Positions 8,128 through 16,019 of a DNA stretch of 47,959 bases are shown piece by piece. Numbering within the stretch: the first letter of the stretch is position 1; the number at the start of each line of letters is the position of its first letter. The DNA lies in contig JASFYH010000013.1 of NCBI GenBank assembly GCA_030055595.1, positions 1-47,959 on the forward strand, in the 5' to 3' direction. Source of the DNA: Archaeoglobales archaeon. GTDB lineage: Archaea; Halobacteriota; Archaeoglobi; Archaeoglobales; Archaeoglobaceae. The notes beneath the pieces are model-generated. The model searched no databases, was not told where the DNA came from, and saw only the letters and a list, made by a program, of their open reading frames with translations. The translations under genes were made by a program, and so were the position numbers.

Positions 8128-9234
8128 ATGAAGGCTACCATCTCTTTGATAAAAGCGGATGTAGGAAGTGTCGCTGGACATGCTATTGTTCCAGAAGATC
8201 TAAAAAAACTGGCAGAAGAAAGCTTAAAAGAGGCTGTAGAAACCGGCACAATTATTGATTTTCGTGTTTTTAATGCTGGAGACGATCTTGAATTGCTCAT
8301 GACCCACAGAAAAGGCGTCGATTGTCAAGAGATCCATGGATTAGCATGGGAAGTTTTCAAGAGGTGTGCAGAGAAGGCTAAGGAAATGAAGCTATACGGA
8401 GCGGGACAGGACCTGCTTAAAGATGCTTTTTCTGGGAATATAAGGGGTCTTGGTCCTGGAATCGCTGAGATGGAGTTCACAGAGCGAAAAGCAGAGCCAT
8501 TTTTAGTGTTTATGATGGATAAAACTGAGCCGGGGGCATTTAATTTGCCAATTTTCAAGATCTTTGCAGATCCCTTCAACACCGCTGGGCTTGTAATAGA
8601 TCCTTCGATGCATTCTGGCTTCGTATTCGAGATCTGGGACATTCTGGAGCATAAAAAGGTATTTATGAGGTGTCCAGAAGAGCTTTACAGTGTTCTTGCA
8701 TTAATCGGGGCTAAGAGCAGGTTCGTAATTAAGAGAGTCTATCCAAAGGGTGGAAAATTGCCCGCTGAAGAGCCTGTTGCGGTGATAAGCACGGAAAAGC
8801 TTTATCAAGTGGCGGGGGAATATGTAGGTAAGGACGATCCAGTTGCAATCGTCAGAGCCCAGAGCGGTTTGCCTGCGGTTGGAGAAGTTCTCGAAGCGTT
8901 TGCATTTCCTCACTTGGTCAGTGGATGGATGCGTGGAAGCCACAATGGACCAATAATGCCTGTGCCCTTTAGAGCTTCCAAGTGCACCCGCTTTGACGGT
9001 CCACCAAGGTGCATTTGTGCTGGTTTTCAGCTTTGCAATGGTAAGCTGATCGGTCCGGTAGACATGTTCGACGATCCCGCCTTTGATCATACGAGGCAAA
9101 AGGCAAACGAGATCGCTGATTATATGCGCAGACATGGACCTTTTGAACCTCACAGGCTATCTGCAGAAGATATGGAATATACAACTCTGCCAAAAGTTCT
9201 TGAAGCTCTCAAGGGGAGATTTGAGGAGGTATGA
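8128..9234 (+). CDS. fbp: Fructose-1,6-bisphosphate aldolase/phosphatase (class V FBPase)
   Basis: Bifunctional gluconeogenic enzyme of 368 residues that condenses triose phosphates and dephosphorylates the product to fructose 6-phosphate. The N-terminus (ISLIKADVGSVAGH), the metal-binding DDLELLMTH, YGAGQDLL and the DPFNTAGL region fit the class V family. EYVGKDDP carries the Tyr and Schiff-base Lys (about Tyr232 and Lys235 here), matched from knowledge of the family. Full length. Leaderless start downstream of TTTAAATTA. The ThiF-like gene overlaps its stop by four bases. Confidence 0.95.
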   Translation: MKATISLIKADVGSVAGHAIVPEDLKKLAEESLKEAVETGTIIDFRVFNAGDDLELLMTHRKGVDCQEIHGLAWEVFKRCAEKAKEMKLYGAGQDLLKDAFSGNIRGLGPGIAEMEFTERKAEPFLVFMMDKTEPGAFNLPIFKIFADPFNTAGLVIDPSMHSGFVFEIWDILEHKKVFMRCPEELYSVLALIGAKSRFVIKRVYPKGGKLPAEEPVAVISTEKLYQVAGEYVGKDDPVAIVRAQSGLPAVGEVLEAFAFPHLVSGWMRGSHNGPIMPVPFRASKCTRFDGPPRCICAGFQLCNGKLIGPVDMFDDPAFDHTRQKANEIADYMRRHGPFEPHRLSAEDMEYTTLPKVLEALKGRFEEV

Positions 9235-9830
9235 AGCACGTATTCTGGCAGTCTATAATGGATAAACAAAAAATCGATTATTTGGAGAAGTATAGTGTAG
9301 CGGTTGTAGGTAGTAGAATGGTTGTCGAGCTTCTCTGGCGTTCAGGAATTGGATGCATTCGCTACGTTTCTGACTTCGTTTCGCAACTTGAGACACTTGT
9401 GGACTGCACCCTCGATCCTATGGAGGCAAATCAGTATGATATCGTGAACCCAAAATCGGATGAGAGCTGTGTGATCTCTTATTTGTTACCGGAGGATCGT
9501 TCAGAACTCAAGAAGATCATGAAAGGCGTTGACATGGTAGTAGCTCATAAGAACATGCTCGAAATCTCAAAAATAGCGGAAGAAATTGGGATCCCCTTTG
9601 TTCCAGATCTCGTGACGACTTTTTTGCCTGATGGAGTGAAATACTGGGAAGTGGAGTATCCAAGGATCGATAGAGATCCGATTAGCTATACTATAACATG
9701 TGGGCTTCAGGCACTGGAGATCATTAAAACCCTTGCGGGATACAAGCCAATTTTGGCTCCTGAGGCGATTTTGGTCGATCTAAAGGGGGGAATAAGGAGA
9801 ATATGTCTGAAGAAAATTGGCACGGCTTAA
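9231..9830 (+). CDS. Degenerate ThiF/MoeB (E1)-like protein
   Basis: About 199 residues. YSVAVVGSRMVVELLWRSGIG followed by VSDF resembles the start of the ThiF/MoeB Rossmann fold, and SYTITCGLQALEIIKTLAGYKP resembles its C-terminal helix. The glycine loop GxGxxG is replaced by GSRMVV and the CxxC zinc pairs are absent, so adenylating activity is doubtful. The start may be ATG 9231, which overlaps the fbp stop, or ATG 9258. It overlaps gatE by 28 bases, which suggests co-translation with the amidotransferase. Role unknown. Confidence 0.6.
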   Translation: MKHVFWQSIMDKQKIDYLEKYSVAVVGSRMVVELLWRSGIGCIRYVSDFVSQLETLVDCTLDPMEANQYDIVNPKSDESCVISYLLPEDRSELKKIMKGVDMVVAHKNMLEISKIAEEIGIPFVPDLVTTFLPDGVKYWEVEYPRIDRDPISYTITCGLQALEIIKTLAGYKPILAPEAILVDLKGGIRRICLKKIGTA

Positions 9831-11653
9831 AAGTGGGAATAGAGATCCATCAACAGCTTGACACCGCGGAGAAGTTATTCTGCAGATGTCCTACCGAGTC
9901 TTCTGAAGATCCGAAACTTGAAATAAAACGCTATCTAAGGCTAAAGAAAAGCGAAATGGGTGAAGAAGATAGAGCTGCGAAAGAAGAAGTGGAGAGAAGG
10001 AAGAGTTTTCATTACCAGTTCTACAATTCAACATGCCTCGTTGAGGCTGATGAAGAACCACCGACCGAGATGAACAGAGAAGCTTTGAAGATCGCGGTTC
10101 AGGTTGCGAAAATGCTGAGAATGACGATCCTTGACGAAATTCATGTGATGAGAAAGATCGTAATTGACGGTAGCAATACTACCGGATTTCAAAGAACCGC
10201 TTTGGTTGCTGTAGATGGAGAAATTGAAGTTAAAGAAGAAAAAATTGGAATTGCAACTCTTTGCCTCGAAGAGGAAGCTTGCAGGAAAATTGGGGAAGGC
10301 GAGGGCTTTATAGTATATTCTTTAGACAGACTGGGAATCCCGCTGATCGAGATAGGAACAAAGCCAGATATAAAAACTCCTGAAATTGCAAAGGAAACTG
10401 CAAAGAAGCTTGGAATGATTCTCAGATCGACTGGAAGAGTCAAGAGAGGTATTGGAACTATAAGACAGGACGTGAACATTAGCATAAAAGACGGGGCAAG
10501 AGTTGAGATAAAAGGGGTTCAGGATCTCGAATTGATTGATAAGGTTGTCGAAAACGAGGTTTTGAGGCAATTAAACCTACTTAAAATAAAAGAAGATCTT
10601 CAGAAAGGGAATGGAAAAGTCGTTGAAGAGATCTACGATGTAACGGATATTTTCAGAAACACGAAATCAAATATTATTAAGGGGAAGAAAGTTAAAGCGA
10701 TCGTGCTAAAAAATTTTGCTGGGATCGTTGGAAGAGAAATTCAGCCTAATAGAAGGCTTGGCAGTGAATTTGCAGATATCGCAAAGGTCTTCGGCTTGGG
10801 TGGAATTTTTCACACCGATGAGCTTCCCGCCTACGGGATAACCGCTGAAGAAGTCAGAGAGCTAAGAAAAAAGCTGGGGGCGACTGAGAAAGACGCAATT
10901 GTATTCGGAACAGGCGATTCAGAAAGAGTTGAAAGGGCATTGAGGAGAATAATTGAAAGAGCAAAATTCTGCCTTATTGGTGTGCCCGAAGAGACAAGAA
11001 AAGCTAATGAAGATGCCACAACCTCTTATCTTCGTCCGCTTCCGGGCTCTGCAAGAATGTATCCTGAAACAGATGTCCCACCAGTTCTTTCTTCTGATTT
11101 CCTAACTGTAGAGCTTCCAGAGTTGATTGAAGAAAGAGCAAAGAGATATGGAAAGCTATTGCCTCCAGATCTTGCCCTCGAAATTGCAGATTCCAAGCAC
11201 TATAGGCTATTTGAGGAATTCTGCAGTTTTCTTCCACCGACGATCATTGCAAGGGTTATTCACGTAATACCGATAGAACTGAAGAGAGAAGGTCTCAATG
11301 TTGACCTGTTAAACGAAGAGCATTTTAAGATGGTTCTGGAGCTTATAAAAAGCGGAGAGATAGCAAAAGAAGGTGCAGAGAACGCTTTAAGACTGCTAAT
11401 TGAAAAACCCTCAGCAAAAAGGGATCAATTAAAGAGTGCGATTTGTTCGAAGAGCGATGTTGACGGTTTTATTCAGAGGCTCTTGGAAGAAAAAAAGGAT
11501 CTGATCGCTGAGAAAGGTGAGAATGCCTTTAAACCTTTGATGGGCATAGTGATGGGAGAATTCAGAGGCAAGGTGGATGGAAAGGTTATTGCGGAAAAGC
11601 TGAGAGAAGCAATTGCGAAGAAAATCAGAGAAACGAGACCGCAAAATTCATAA
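9803..11653 (+). CDS. gatE: Glutamyl-tRNA(Gln) amidotransferase subunit E
   Basis: Archaeal GatE of 616 residues, which with GatD converts Glu-tRNA(Gln) to Gln-tRNA(Gln). The N-terminus LKVGIEIHQQLDTAEKLFCRCP and the ROSARMYPETDVPP-type segment (seen here as GSARMYPETDVPP) are GatB/GatE signatures. The C-terminal YqeY-like helical tail is present. A good ribosome site (AAGGAG) precedes ATG 9803. gatD is not in this window, so the two subunits are unlinked here or lie further away. tRNA-Val follows 22 bases downstream. Confidence 0.96.
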   Translation: MSEENWHGLKVGIEIHQQLDTAEKLFCRCPTESSEDPKLEIKRYLRLKKSEMGEEDRAAKEEVERRKSFHYQFYNSTCLVEADEEPPTEMNREALKIAVQVAKMLRMTILDEIHVMRKIVIDGSNTTGFQRTALVAVDGEIEVKEEKIGIATLCLEEEACRKIGEGEGFIVYSLDRLGIPLIEIGTKPDIKTPEIAKETAKKLGMILRSTGRVKRGIGTIRQDVNISIKDGARVEIKGVQDLELIDKVVENEVLRQLNLLKIKEDLQKGNGKVVEEIYDVTDIFRNTKSNIIKGKKVKAIVLKNFAGIVGREIQPNRRLGSEFADIAKVFGLGGIFHTDELPAYGITAEEVRELRKKLGATEKDAIVFGTGDSERVERALRRIIERAKFCLIGVPEETRKANEDATTSYLRPLPGSARMYPETDVPPVLSSDFLTVELPELIEERAKRYGKLLPPDLALEIADSKHYRLFEEFCSFLPPTIIARVIHVIPIELKREGLNVDLLNEEHFKMVLELIKSGEIAKEGAENALRLLIEKPSAKRDQLKSAICSKSDVDGFIQRLLEEKKDLIAEKGENAFKPLMGIVMGEFRGKVDGKVIAEKLREAIAKKIRETRPQNS

Positions 11654-11675
11654 GTCAAAAATGCTAAGCTTCTTA

Positions 11676-11748
11676 GGGCTCGTGGTCTAGTGGTTATGAC
11701 GTCGCCTTGACACGGCGAAGTTCCCCGGTTCGAATCCGGGCGAGCCCA
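11676..11748 (+). tRNA. tRNA-Val (GAC)
   Basis: Cloverleaf with acceptor GGGCTCG/CGAGCCC, anticodon stem TCGCC/GGCGA, loop TTGACAC (anticodon GAC) and T-arm CCGGTTCGAATCCGG. No CCA is encoded. Its 3' half was used as an integration site: an integrase N-terminal remnant abuts the 3' end on the opposite strand. Confidence 0.95.
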
Positions 11749-12157
11749 TTTCTTGCTGGAATTTGAGCAATTTAAGATGCTCTCTTTAAATTCTCGATTT
11801 TTTGGATGGCTTGATTTTCGGTCTGAAGGTTTGGGGTTTATTTTTGTTTGGAATACTCTCGAAGTTGGCAACTCGGTTGGCAACTATGTGTATGAAAAAC
11901 CAGTCTTCAAACCTGTAGATCTCCGCTTCACGACCGATAAGCTTAGGCAATTCCATAGTAAAGCTAAGAATTGGGCATTCGAAGCTCTTATTAGCTTTTA
12001 AAGAGTTATCTATTGCGAGAGAACCGTTTTTTCGTTTGGGTTTTTGAATTACCCAAGATCTCCCTAAGATAGCTCCATCGATCTTCGGTATTAACTTGGG
12101 GCTTTCTTTTTGAGGTTTTTTTCTCCAATCTACCGTAAGAAGCACCAAAGTCCGCAA
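11749..12157 (-). pseudogene. Frameshifted integrase N-terminal remnant, int(N), at tRNA-Val
   Basis: On the minus strand, MELPKLIGREAEIYRFEDWF and then IVANRVANFE closely match the remnant beside tRNA-Ala (VEFSELIGCKAEIYRDREWF, IVANRVANSE). The match then jumps frame: PKPSDRKSSHPKNRE continues in another frame, and that frame runs on through the antisense of tRNA-Val (WARPDSNRG). Against the tRNA-Ala copy, two bases are missing between about 11830 and 11855. The layout is that expected for the N-terminal piece of an SSV-type integrase left after integration into the tRNA. That identity is inference from position; no catalytic residue lies in this piece. Confidence 0.6.
11791..11956. repeat. 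165-bp repeat, copy 1 (next to tRNA-Val)
   Basis: Strongly similar to 28833-29000 next to tRNA-Ala, in the same orientation relative to the tRNA. The shared block contains TTGGCAACTCGGTTGGCAAC. Most differences are substitutions, plus a two-base gap that breaks the frame in this copy. Confidence 0.8.
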
Positions 12158-12404
12158 GACTCATCCATCCGGTCTTGGATTGGACAAAGTCTCGGATTCT
12201 ATAAGCTTTTTTTCTTTTTTCAAAACGTTTACCAATGATCAGGGTCATTAAAAGGCAGGTTATTGTTAAAAATGCAGTCAATTGCCATGAAAGTCCAAAA
12301 AAAGAGCGAAAAATAGTGAAAGCTGGGAGTAATATGCAACCGAGCACAACCAAGGTGGCGAAGGCAAGGAGATGAATGTGAGAGTTTCTCTCTCTGTCGT
12401 GCAT
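12006..12404 (-). CDS. Small two-helix membrane protein, unknown function
   Basis: 132 residues. Two hydrophobic segments (about residues 11-32 and 37-57) are followed by a basic, charged tail. A TATA-like TTATATTTAA lies about 24 bases before ATG 12404 on this strand, which supports a real leaderless gene. The 3' part overlaps the integrase remnant in another frame, so it could belong to the lost element or be a host gene whose end was altered by integration. I do not recognise a family. Confidence 0.5.
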   Translation of the reverse strand: MHDRERNSHIHLLAFATLVVLGCILLPAFTIFRSFFGLSWQLTAFLTITCLLMTLIIGKRFEKRKKAYRIRDFVQSKTGWMSLADFGASYGRLEKKTSKRKPQVNTEDRWSYLREILGNSKTQTKKRFSRNR

Positions 12405-12422
12405 GAAATATGTTTACATGAG

Positions 12423-12432
12423 TTAAATATAA
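12423..12432 (-). promoter_or_regulatory. TATA box of the 132-aa membrane protein gene
   Basis: TTATATTTAA read on the minus strand, about 24 bases before the start codon, with no ribosome site between. Confidence 0.4.
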
Positions 12433-12498
12433 CTTTTTGCTTTACTTCAAATTTAGATCTAAAATTTCAAAACTCTCCGAACCTTTTGGAGCCAAAAA

Positions 12499-12507
12499 TT
12501 TTTAAGT
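12499..12507 (+). promoter_or_regulatory. TATA box of pyrK
   Basis: TTTTTAAGT centred 25 bases before ATG 12528. It identifies that ATG, rather than earlier in-frame codons, as the start. Confidence 0.55.
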
Positions 12508-12527
12508 GTCTAAAAGCAATTCTGAGC

Positions 12528-13229
12528 ATGTTTACAGTGAAGATCGCCAAGATCATAAGGCACTCAAAGAATATTGCTACTATTTGTTTTGATAGAGAAA
12601 TCCCTTCTTATCCAGGTCAGTTTGTGATGTTCAACCTCTTTGGCTATGAAGAGATTCCTCTCAGCCTATCTTCTCCAAACTCTGTCACTGTAAAAGCGGT
12701 CGGCGAGACAACGGAGGCAATCGTTGGGGCTGAATTTGACAAAGTAGGGATTCGTGGAGCGTTTGGTAAACCCTTTACACCTTCAAATAACTCGCTGATC
12801 ATTGCGGGAGGAATTGGTGTAGCTCCTTTGAAGTATCTATATGACTTCCTGAAGACAAGGGGGTATGATGTGGATGTGATCTATGGAGCAAAGAACTTTG
12901 AAGAACTTATTTGGGTAGAAGAGTTTAAAAATGCAGTTTTTGCAACCGAAGACGGTAGCTTTGGTTCAAAGGGAACAGTTTTGAATTTGTTGAAGGATCT
13001 AAGAGTTGAGAAATTCGATAAGATCTACTGCTGTGGAAAAGAGGAAATGATTAAAGAGGTTTACAAACTGCTTAAAGCGAAAAATTGCCTAATTAAAGCA
13101 GAATTTTCGCTTGAGAGATATATGCGATGTGGAATTGGTGTTTGTGGATCATGTGTTCTTAAAAATGGTCTCAGAGTTTGTAGAGATGGTCCAGTTTTTA
13201 AGGGAGCCGAATTGGAAGATCTTTTCTGA
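12528..13229 (+). CDS. pyrK: Dihydroorotate dehydrogenase electron-transfer subunit
   Basis: Iron-sulfur flavoprotein of 233 residues that passes electrons from dihydroorotate oxidation (PyrD type B) to NAD. Domains in order are an FAD-binding barrel (GQFVMFNLFGYEEIPLSLSS), an NAD-binding lobe (IIAGGIGVAPLKYL) and a C-terminal [2Fe-2S] motif (CGIGVCGSC then C in RVC). The frame is open further upstream to 12372, but the TATA box and the conserved FTVKIAKI start favour 12528. pyrD is not in the window. It is transcribed apart from the following cbf5 unit. Confidence 0.9.
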   Translation: MFTVKIAKIIRHSKNIATICFDREIPSYPGQFVMFNLFGYEEIPLSLSSPNSVTVKAVGETTEAIVGAEFDKVGIRGAFGKPFTPSNNSLIIAGGIGVAPLKYLYDFLKTRGYDVDVIYGAKNFEELIWVEEFKNAVFATEDGSFGSKGTVLNLLKDLRVEKFDKIYCCGKEEMIKEVYKLLKAKNCLIKAEFSLERYMRCGIGVCGSCVLKNGLRVCRDGPVFKGAELEDLF

Positions 13230-13275
13230 ATTTAAAATTGTTAAGGGAGTAATTCTTGCCTAAGTCTTCATCAAA

Positions 13276-13284
13276 CTTTTAAAC
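13276..13284 (+). promoter_or_regulatory. TATA box of cbf5 and the ribosomal gene cluster
   Basis: CTTTTAAAC centred 26 bases before GTG 13306. No intergenic gap large enough for another clear promoter occurs from here to 28658, so it may drive the whole run of ribosomal genes. Confidence 0.5.
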
Positions 13285-13305
13285 TCCGAAGTTCTCTTTA
13301 TTGCT

Positions 13306-14280
13306 GTGAGAGCGGACAGGTTCATTGTAATAGAAGAAGTCGAGAGCGATGAGAGATACGGCTGTCACCCCTCAAAGCGGAGTATTGAGGAGCATATAAA
13401 GAAAGGATTTGTTTGCATAGACAAGCCTATGGGTCCAACGAGTCATGAAGTTGTTGTATGGGTTCGAAGAATTCTTGGAGTGCAGAAAACTGGACATGCA
13501 GGCACCTTGGATCCAAGGGTAACCGGAGTGCTACCCGTTTTTATAGAGACAGCGACGAAGCTCGTTAAATTCTTGCAAGAGTCTGGGAAGGAGTATGTCT
13601 GTCTTATGAGGCTTCATAGCGATGTTGCGGAGGGAAAAATAAATGAAGTTTTCAGGATGTTTACAGGGAAGATCTTCCAGAAACCGCCATTAAAATCTGC
13701 AGTTAAAAAGCAGTTGAGAGTAAGGGAGATTTACAGCATGGAGGTCATCGAGATCTATGGGCGAGACGTTCTTTTCAAAGTCTCAACAGAGTCAGGAACT
13801 TATATCAGGAAGTTATGCAAGGATCTGGGTGAAGTCCTCGGAGTTGGAGCACATATGCAAGAGCTGAGGAGAACAAGGACGGGGATTTTTAAAGAAGAGG
13901 ATTGCTATACACTTCAAGATCTGCTGGATGCGACGATCTTTTGGAAGGAAGATGGAGAGGAGAAATACCTTCGCGAGATCATAAAGCCAATGGAGACAGC
14001 GGTAGCGGAAATTCCTAAGATCGTGATCAAGGACACAGCTGTGGATGCGATCTGTCATGGAGCAAATCTGTCTATAAAGGGCGTGGCTTATATCGAGAAA
14101 ACGGTCAAGGAGGGTGATAAAGTTGCAATTCTTACGGCGAAAGGAGAGCTTGTAGCTCTTGGAAAAGCCTTGATGACCGCAGAAGACATGGTTGAACTGA
14201 AGAAGGGTTTCGTTGTAGATCTAGAGCGCGTGGTAATGGATCGTGGAGTTTATCCGAGTGTATGGAAAAGCTCGCAGTAG
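13306..14280 (+). CDS. cbf5: tRNA/rRNA pseudouridine synthase, H/ACA catalytic subunit
   Basis: Archaeal Cbf5 (dyskerin/TruB family), 324 residues. It isomerises uridine in rRNA guided by H/ACA RNAs, with Nop10, Gar1 and L7Ae. The TruB core begins GFVCIDKPMGPTSHEVV; GHAGTLDPRVTGVL holds the catalytic Asp (about Asp69). A C-terminal PUA domain spans about residues 225-300. Leaderless GTG start below CTTTTAAAC. It overlaps the next gene by 19 bases and stands at the head of the ribosomal cluster, where I would more often expect it near the far end. Confidence 0.95.
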   Translation: MRADRFIVIEEVESDERYGCHPSKRSIEEHIKKGFVCIDKPMGPTSHEVVVWVRRILGVQKTGHAGTLDPRVTGVLPVFIETATKLVKFLQESGKEYVCLMRLHSDVAEGKINEVFRMFTGKIFQKPPLKSAVKKQLRVREIYSMEVIEIYGRDVLFKVSTESGTYIRKLCKDLGEVLGVGAHMQELRRTRTGIFKEEDCYTLQDLLDATIFWKEDGEEKYLREIIKPMETAVAEIPKIVIKDTAVDAICHGANLSIKGVAYIEKTVKEGDKVAILTAKGELVALGKALMTAEDMVELKKGFVVDLERVVMDRGVYPSVWKSSQ

Positions 14281-15035
14281 CTATTCCCTCTTCTGCATTG
14301 ATAAACGAAACTGATGAGAAGATTAAGATCTACAAGATCGGCATAATTGCGAGAACTTTGGCGATCTTTGGAGTTGAGGAGGCTATAATATATAGAGATC
14401 CGATTCTCGACGAAACTGAGCTGATTAGAGAAGTTCTTGAATATCTTGAAACTCCGCAATACTTGAGGAAAGGTCTAATTCCGATAAGCGAAAGACTCAG
14501 ATTCGTTGGGGTTATACCTCCATTGGCAATTCCATCTCACAAGTCGAAACATTTAAAAATCGGTGAGTTGAGGGAAGGGGTCGTAAAAAGGGTGGCTCCT
14601 GACGGAACGCGATGGGTGGATATAGGAGTCGAAGCCCTTGCACCCTTGAAGTGCGAGGAGCCAAAGGGTGCACGCGTAACCGTTAGGGTCGTTTCGAAGA
14701 CCCCGTTGCTCGTCGAGAAGTCGAAGGCAGATGAATACTGGGGTTATAAGGTAAAAGAAGCGGGACTGGAAGAAGTCCTTAAAAGAAAGGATGTAATCGT
14801 AGCTTCCCGGAAAGGAAGAGTTCCGAAAGTAGATGAATTAAGAAGAGGCACCTTCGTATTCGGAAATCCGAAGGAAGGTGTCTTCGAGATCATGAAGAGG
14901 ATGGGAATAGATATGGAAGTAGAAGCATGGAACACGATCCCCATGCAGGGGGTTAGGACTGTTCGCTTAGAGGAAGCTATAATTAGCACTCTTGCAATAG
15001 TCAACTTCTTCTCATTCTGGGGTGATTTGAGATGA
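14262..15035 (+). CDS. SPOUT-class RNA methyltransferase (DUF171 family)
   Basis: 257 residues, related to the archaeal/eukaryotic DUF171 (SPOUT1-like) family. AVAIPSSALINETDEKIKIYKIG opens the knotted methyltransferase domain. A small OB-like insert (about residues 100-165) follows, and the C-terminal knot region includes FGNPKEGVFEIM and IPMQGVRTVRLEEAI. The neighbouring L3 and Cbf5 genes suggest rRNA as target; that is inference. It overlaps the L3 start by four bases. Confidence 0.85.
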   Translation: MEKLAVAIPSSALINETDEKIKIYKIGIIARTLAIFGVEEAIIYRDPILDETELIREVLEYLETPQYLRKGLIPISERLRFVGVIPPLAIPSHKSKHLKIGELREGVVKRVAPDGTRWVDIGVEALAPLKCEEPKGARVTVRVVSKTPLLVEKSKADEYWGYKVKEAGLEEVLKRKDVIVASRKGRVPKVDELRRGTFVFGNPKEGVFEIMKRMGIDMEVEAWNTIPMQGVRTVRLEEAIISTLAIVNFFSFWGDLR

Positions 15036-16018
15036 AGGAGCATAGACCAAAGCGTGGTTCTTTAGCGTTCTCTCCAAGAAAGAGGGCAAAGAGAATAGTT
15101 CCAAGGATCAGAAGCTGGCCAGAGTGCAACGAAGTTCGATTGCAGGGATTTGCGGGATACAAGGCGGGAATGACACATATTGTAATGATCGACGACAGAA
15201 AGAACTCTTTAAGCTATGGGGAGGAGGTAATAATCCCTGTAACGGTTATCGAGACTCCTCCAATGAAAGTTGCGGGAATAAGAGTTTACAAGAAAACACA
15301 GTATGGTTTGAAGATCCTAAAGGAAGTCTGGGCAAATGGTCTCGATCAGTTTTTGGATCGTAGAGTAAAGATTCCAAAGAACTCAACAAACGTGGATCAG
15401 CTAAAAGAAGTTGAGGGAGATGAAGTTCGAGTTGTGACTTACACTCAGCCTTATTTGATTACGGGAGTGCCAAAAAAAGTTCCTGACCTGATGGAGCAAA
15501 AAGTTGGCGGTTCTTTTAAAGAGGCTTTGGAATACGCAATTTCAAAGCTTGGCAAAGAAGTTACGGTTTCTGAAGTCTTTAAAGAAGGCAGTATTGTAGA
15601 TGTTAGCGCAATAACAAAAGGAAAGGGTTTTGAGGGTGTTGTGAAGAGATGGGGAGTTATAACGATGAATGCAAAGCATGCAAGAAGCAGTAAAGGCAGG
15701 AGGGTTGGAACACTTGGTCCATGGCTTCCTCACCGCATAAGATGGACTGTTCCGCAGTATGGACAGATGGGATTCCATCAAAGACTTGAGTTCAACAAGA
15801 GAATTTTGAAAATTGGAAACAATGGTGAAGAAGTGACTCCAAAGGGAGGTTTTCCGCACTACGGAGTTGTTAGAGGAAATTACGTTCTAATCGCTGGCAC
15901 TGTTCCCGGAACAGTAAAAAGGCTTGTTAGAATGAGAGACGCAATTAGACCGCCTAAGGCTGAGTTTGCTGGTGTTAATCTTGTTTATGTTAGCACAAGC
16001 TCGAAGCAGGGGAAGTGA
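15032..16018 (+). CDS. rpl3: 50S ribosomal protein L3
   Basis: uL3, 328 residues, a core 23S rRNA-binding protein near the peptidyl-transferase centre. RPKRGSLAFSPRKRAKRIVPRIRSWP is split here between an N-terminal archaeal/eukaryotic motif and the barrel; TLGPWLPHRIRWTVPQYGQMG marks the loop reaching the active site. Its ATG overlaps the upstream stop by four bases. Confidence 0.97.
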   Translation: MKEHRPKRGSLAFSPRKRAKRIVPRIRSWPECNEVRLQGFAGYKAGMTHIVMIDDRKNSLSYGEEVIIPVTVIETPPMKVAGIRVYKKTQYGLKILKEVWANGLDQFLDRRVKIPKNSTNVDQLKEVEGDEVRVVTYTQPYLITGVPKKVPDLMEQKVGGSFKEALEYAISKLGKEVTVSEVFKEGSIVDVSAITKGKGFEGVVKRWGVITMNAKHARSSKGRRVGTLGPWLPHRIRWTVPQYGQMGFHQRLEFNKRILKIGNNGEEVTPKGGFPHYGVVRGNYVLIAGTVPGTVKRLVRMRDAIRPPKAEFAGVNLVYVSTSSKQGK

Positions 16019-16019
16019 T

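Noticed and set aside
8701-9153. Minus-strand frame of 150 codons opposite fbp
   Set aside because: Antisense shadow of a strongly conserved gene with no start signals.
11473-11883. Minus-strand frame containing WARPDSNRGTSP as a separate protein
   Set aside because: The motif is the antisense of tRNA-Val, and much of the frame lies within gatE. It is treated as part of the frameshifted integrase remnant.
12372-12527. 52-residue N-terminal extension of PyrK
   Set aside because: The TATA box lies inside it, and the PyrK fold starts at 12528.
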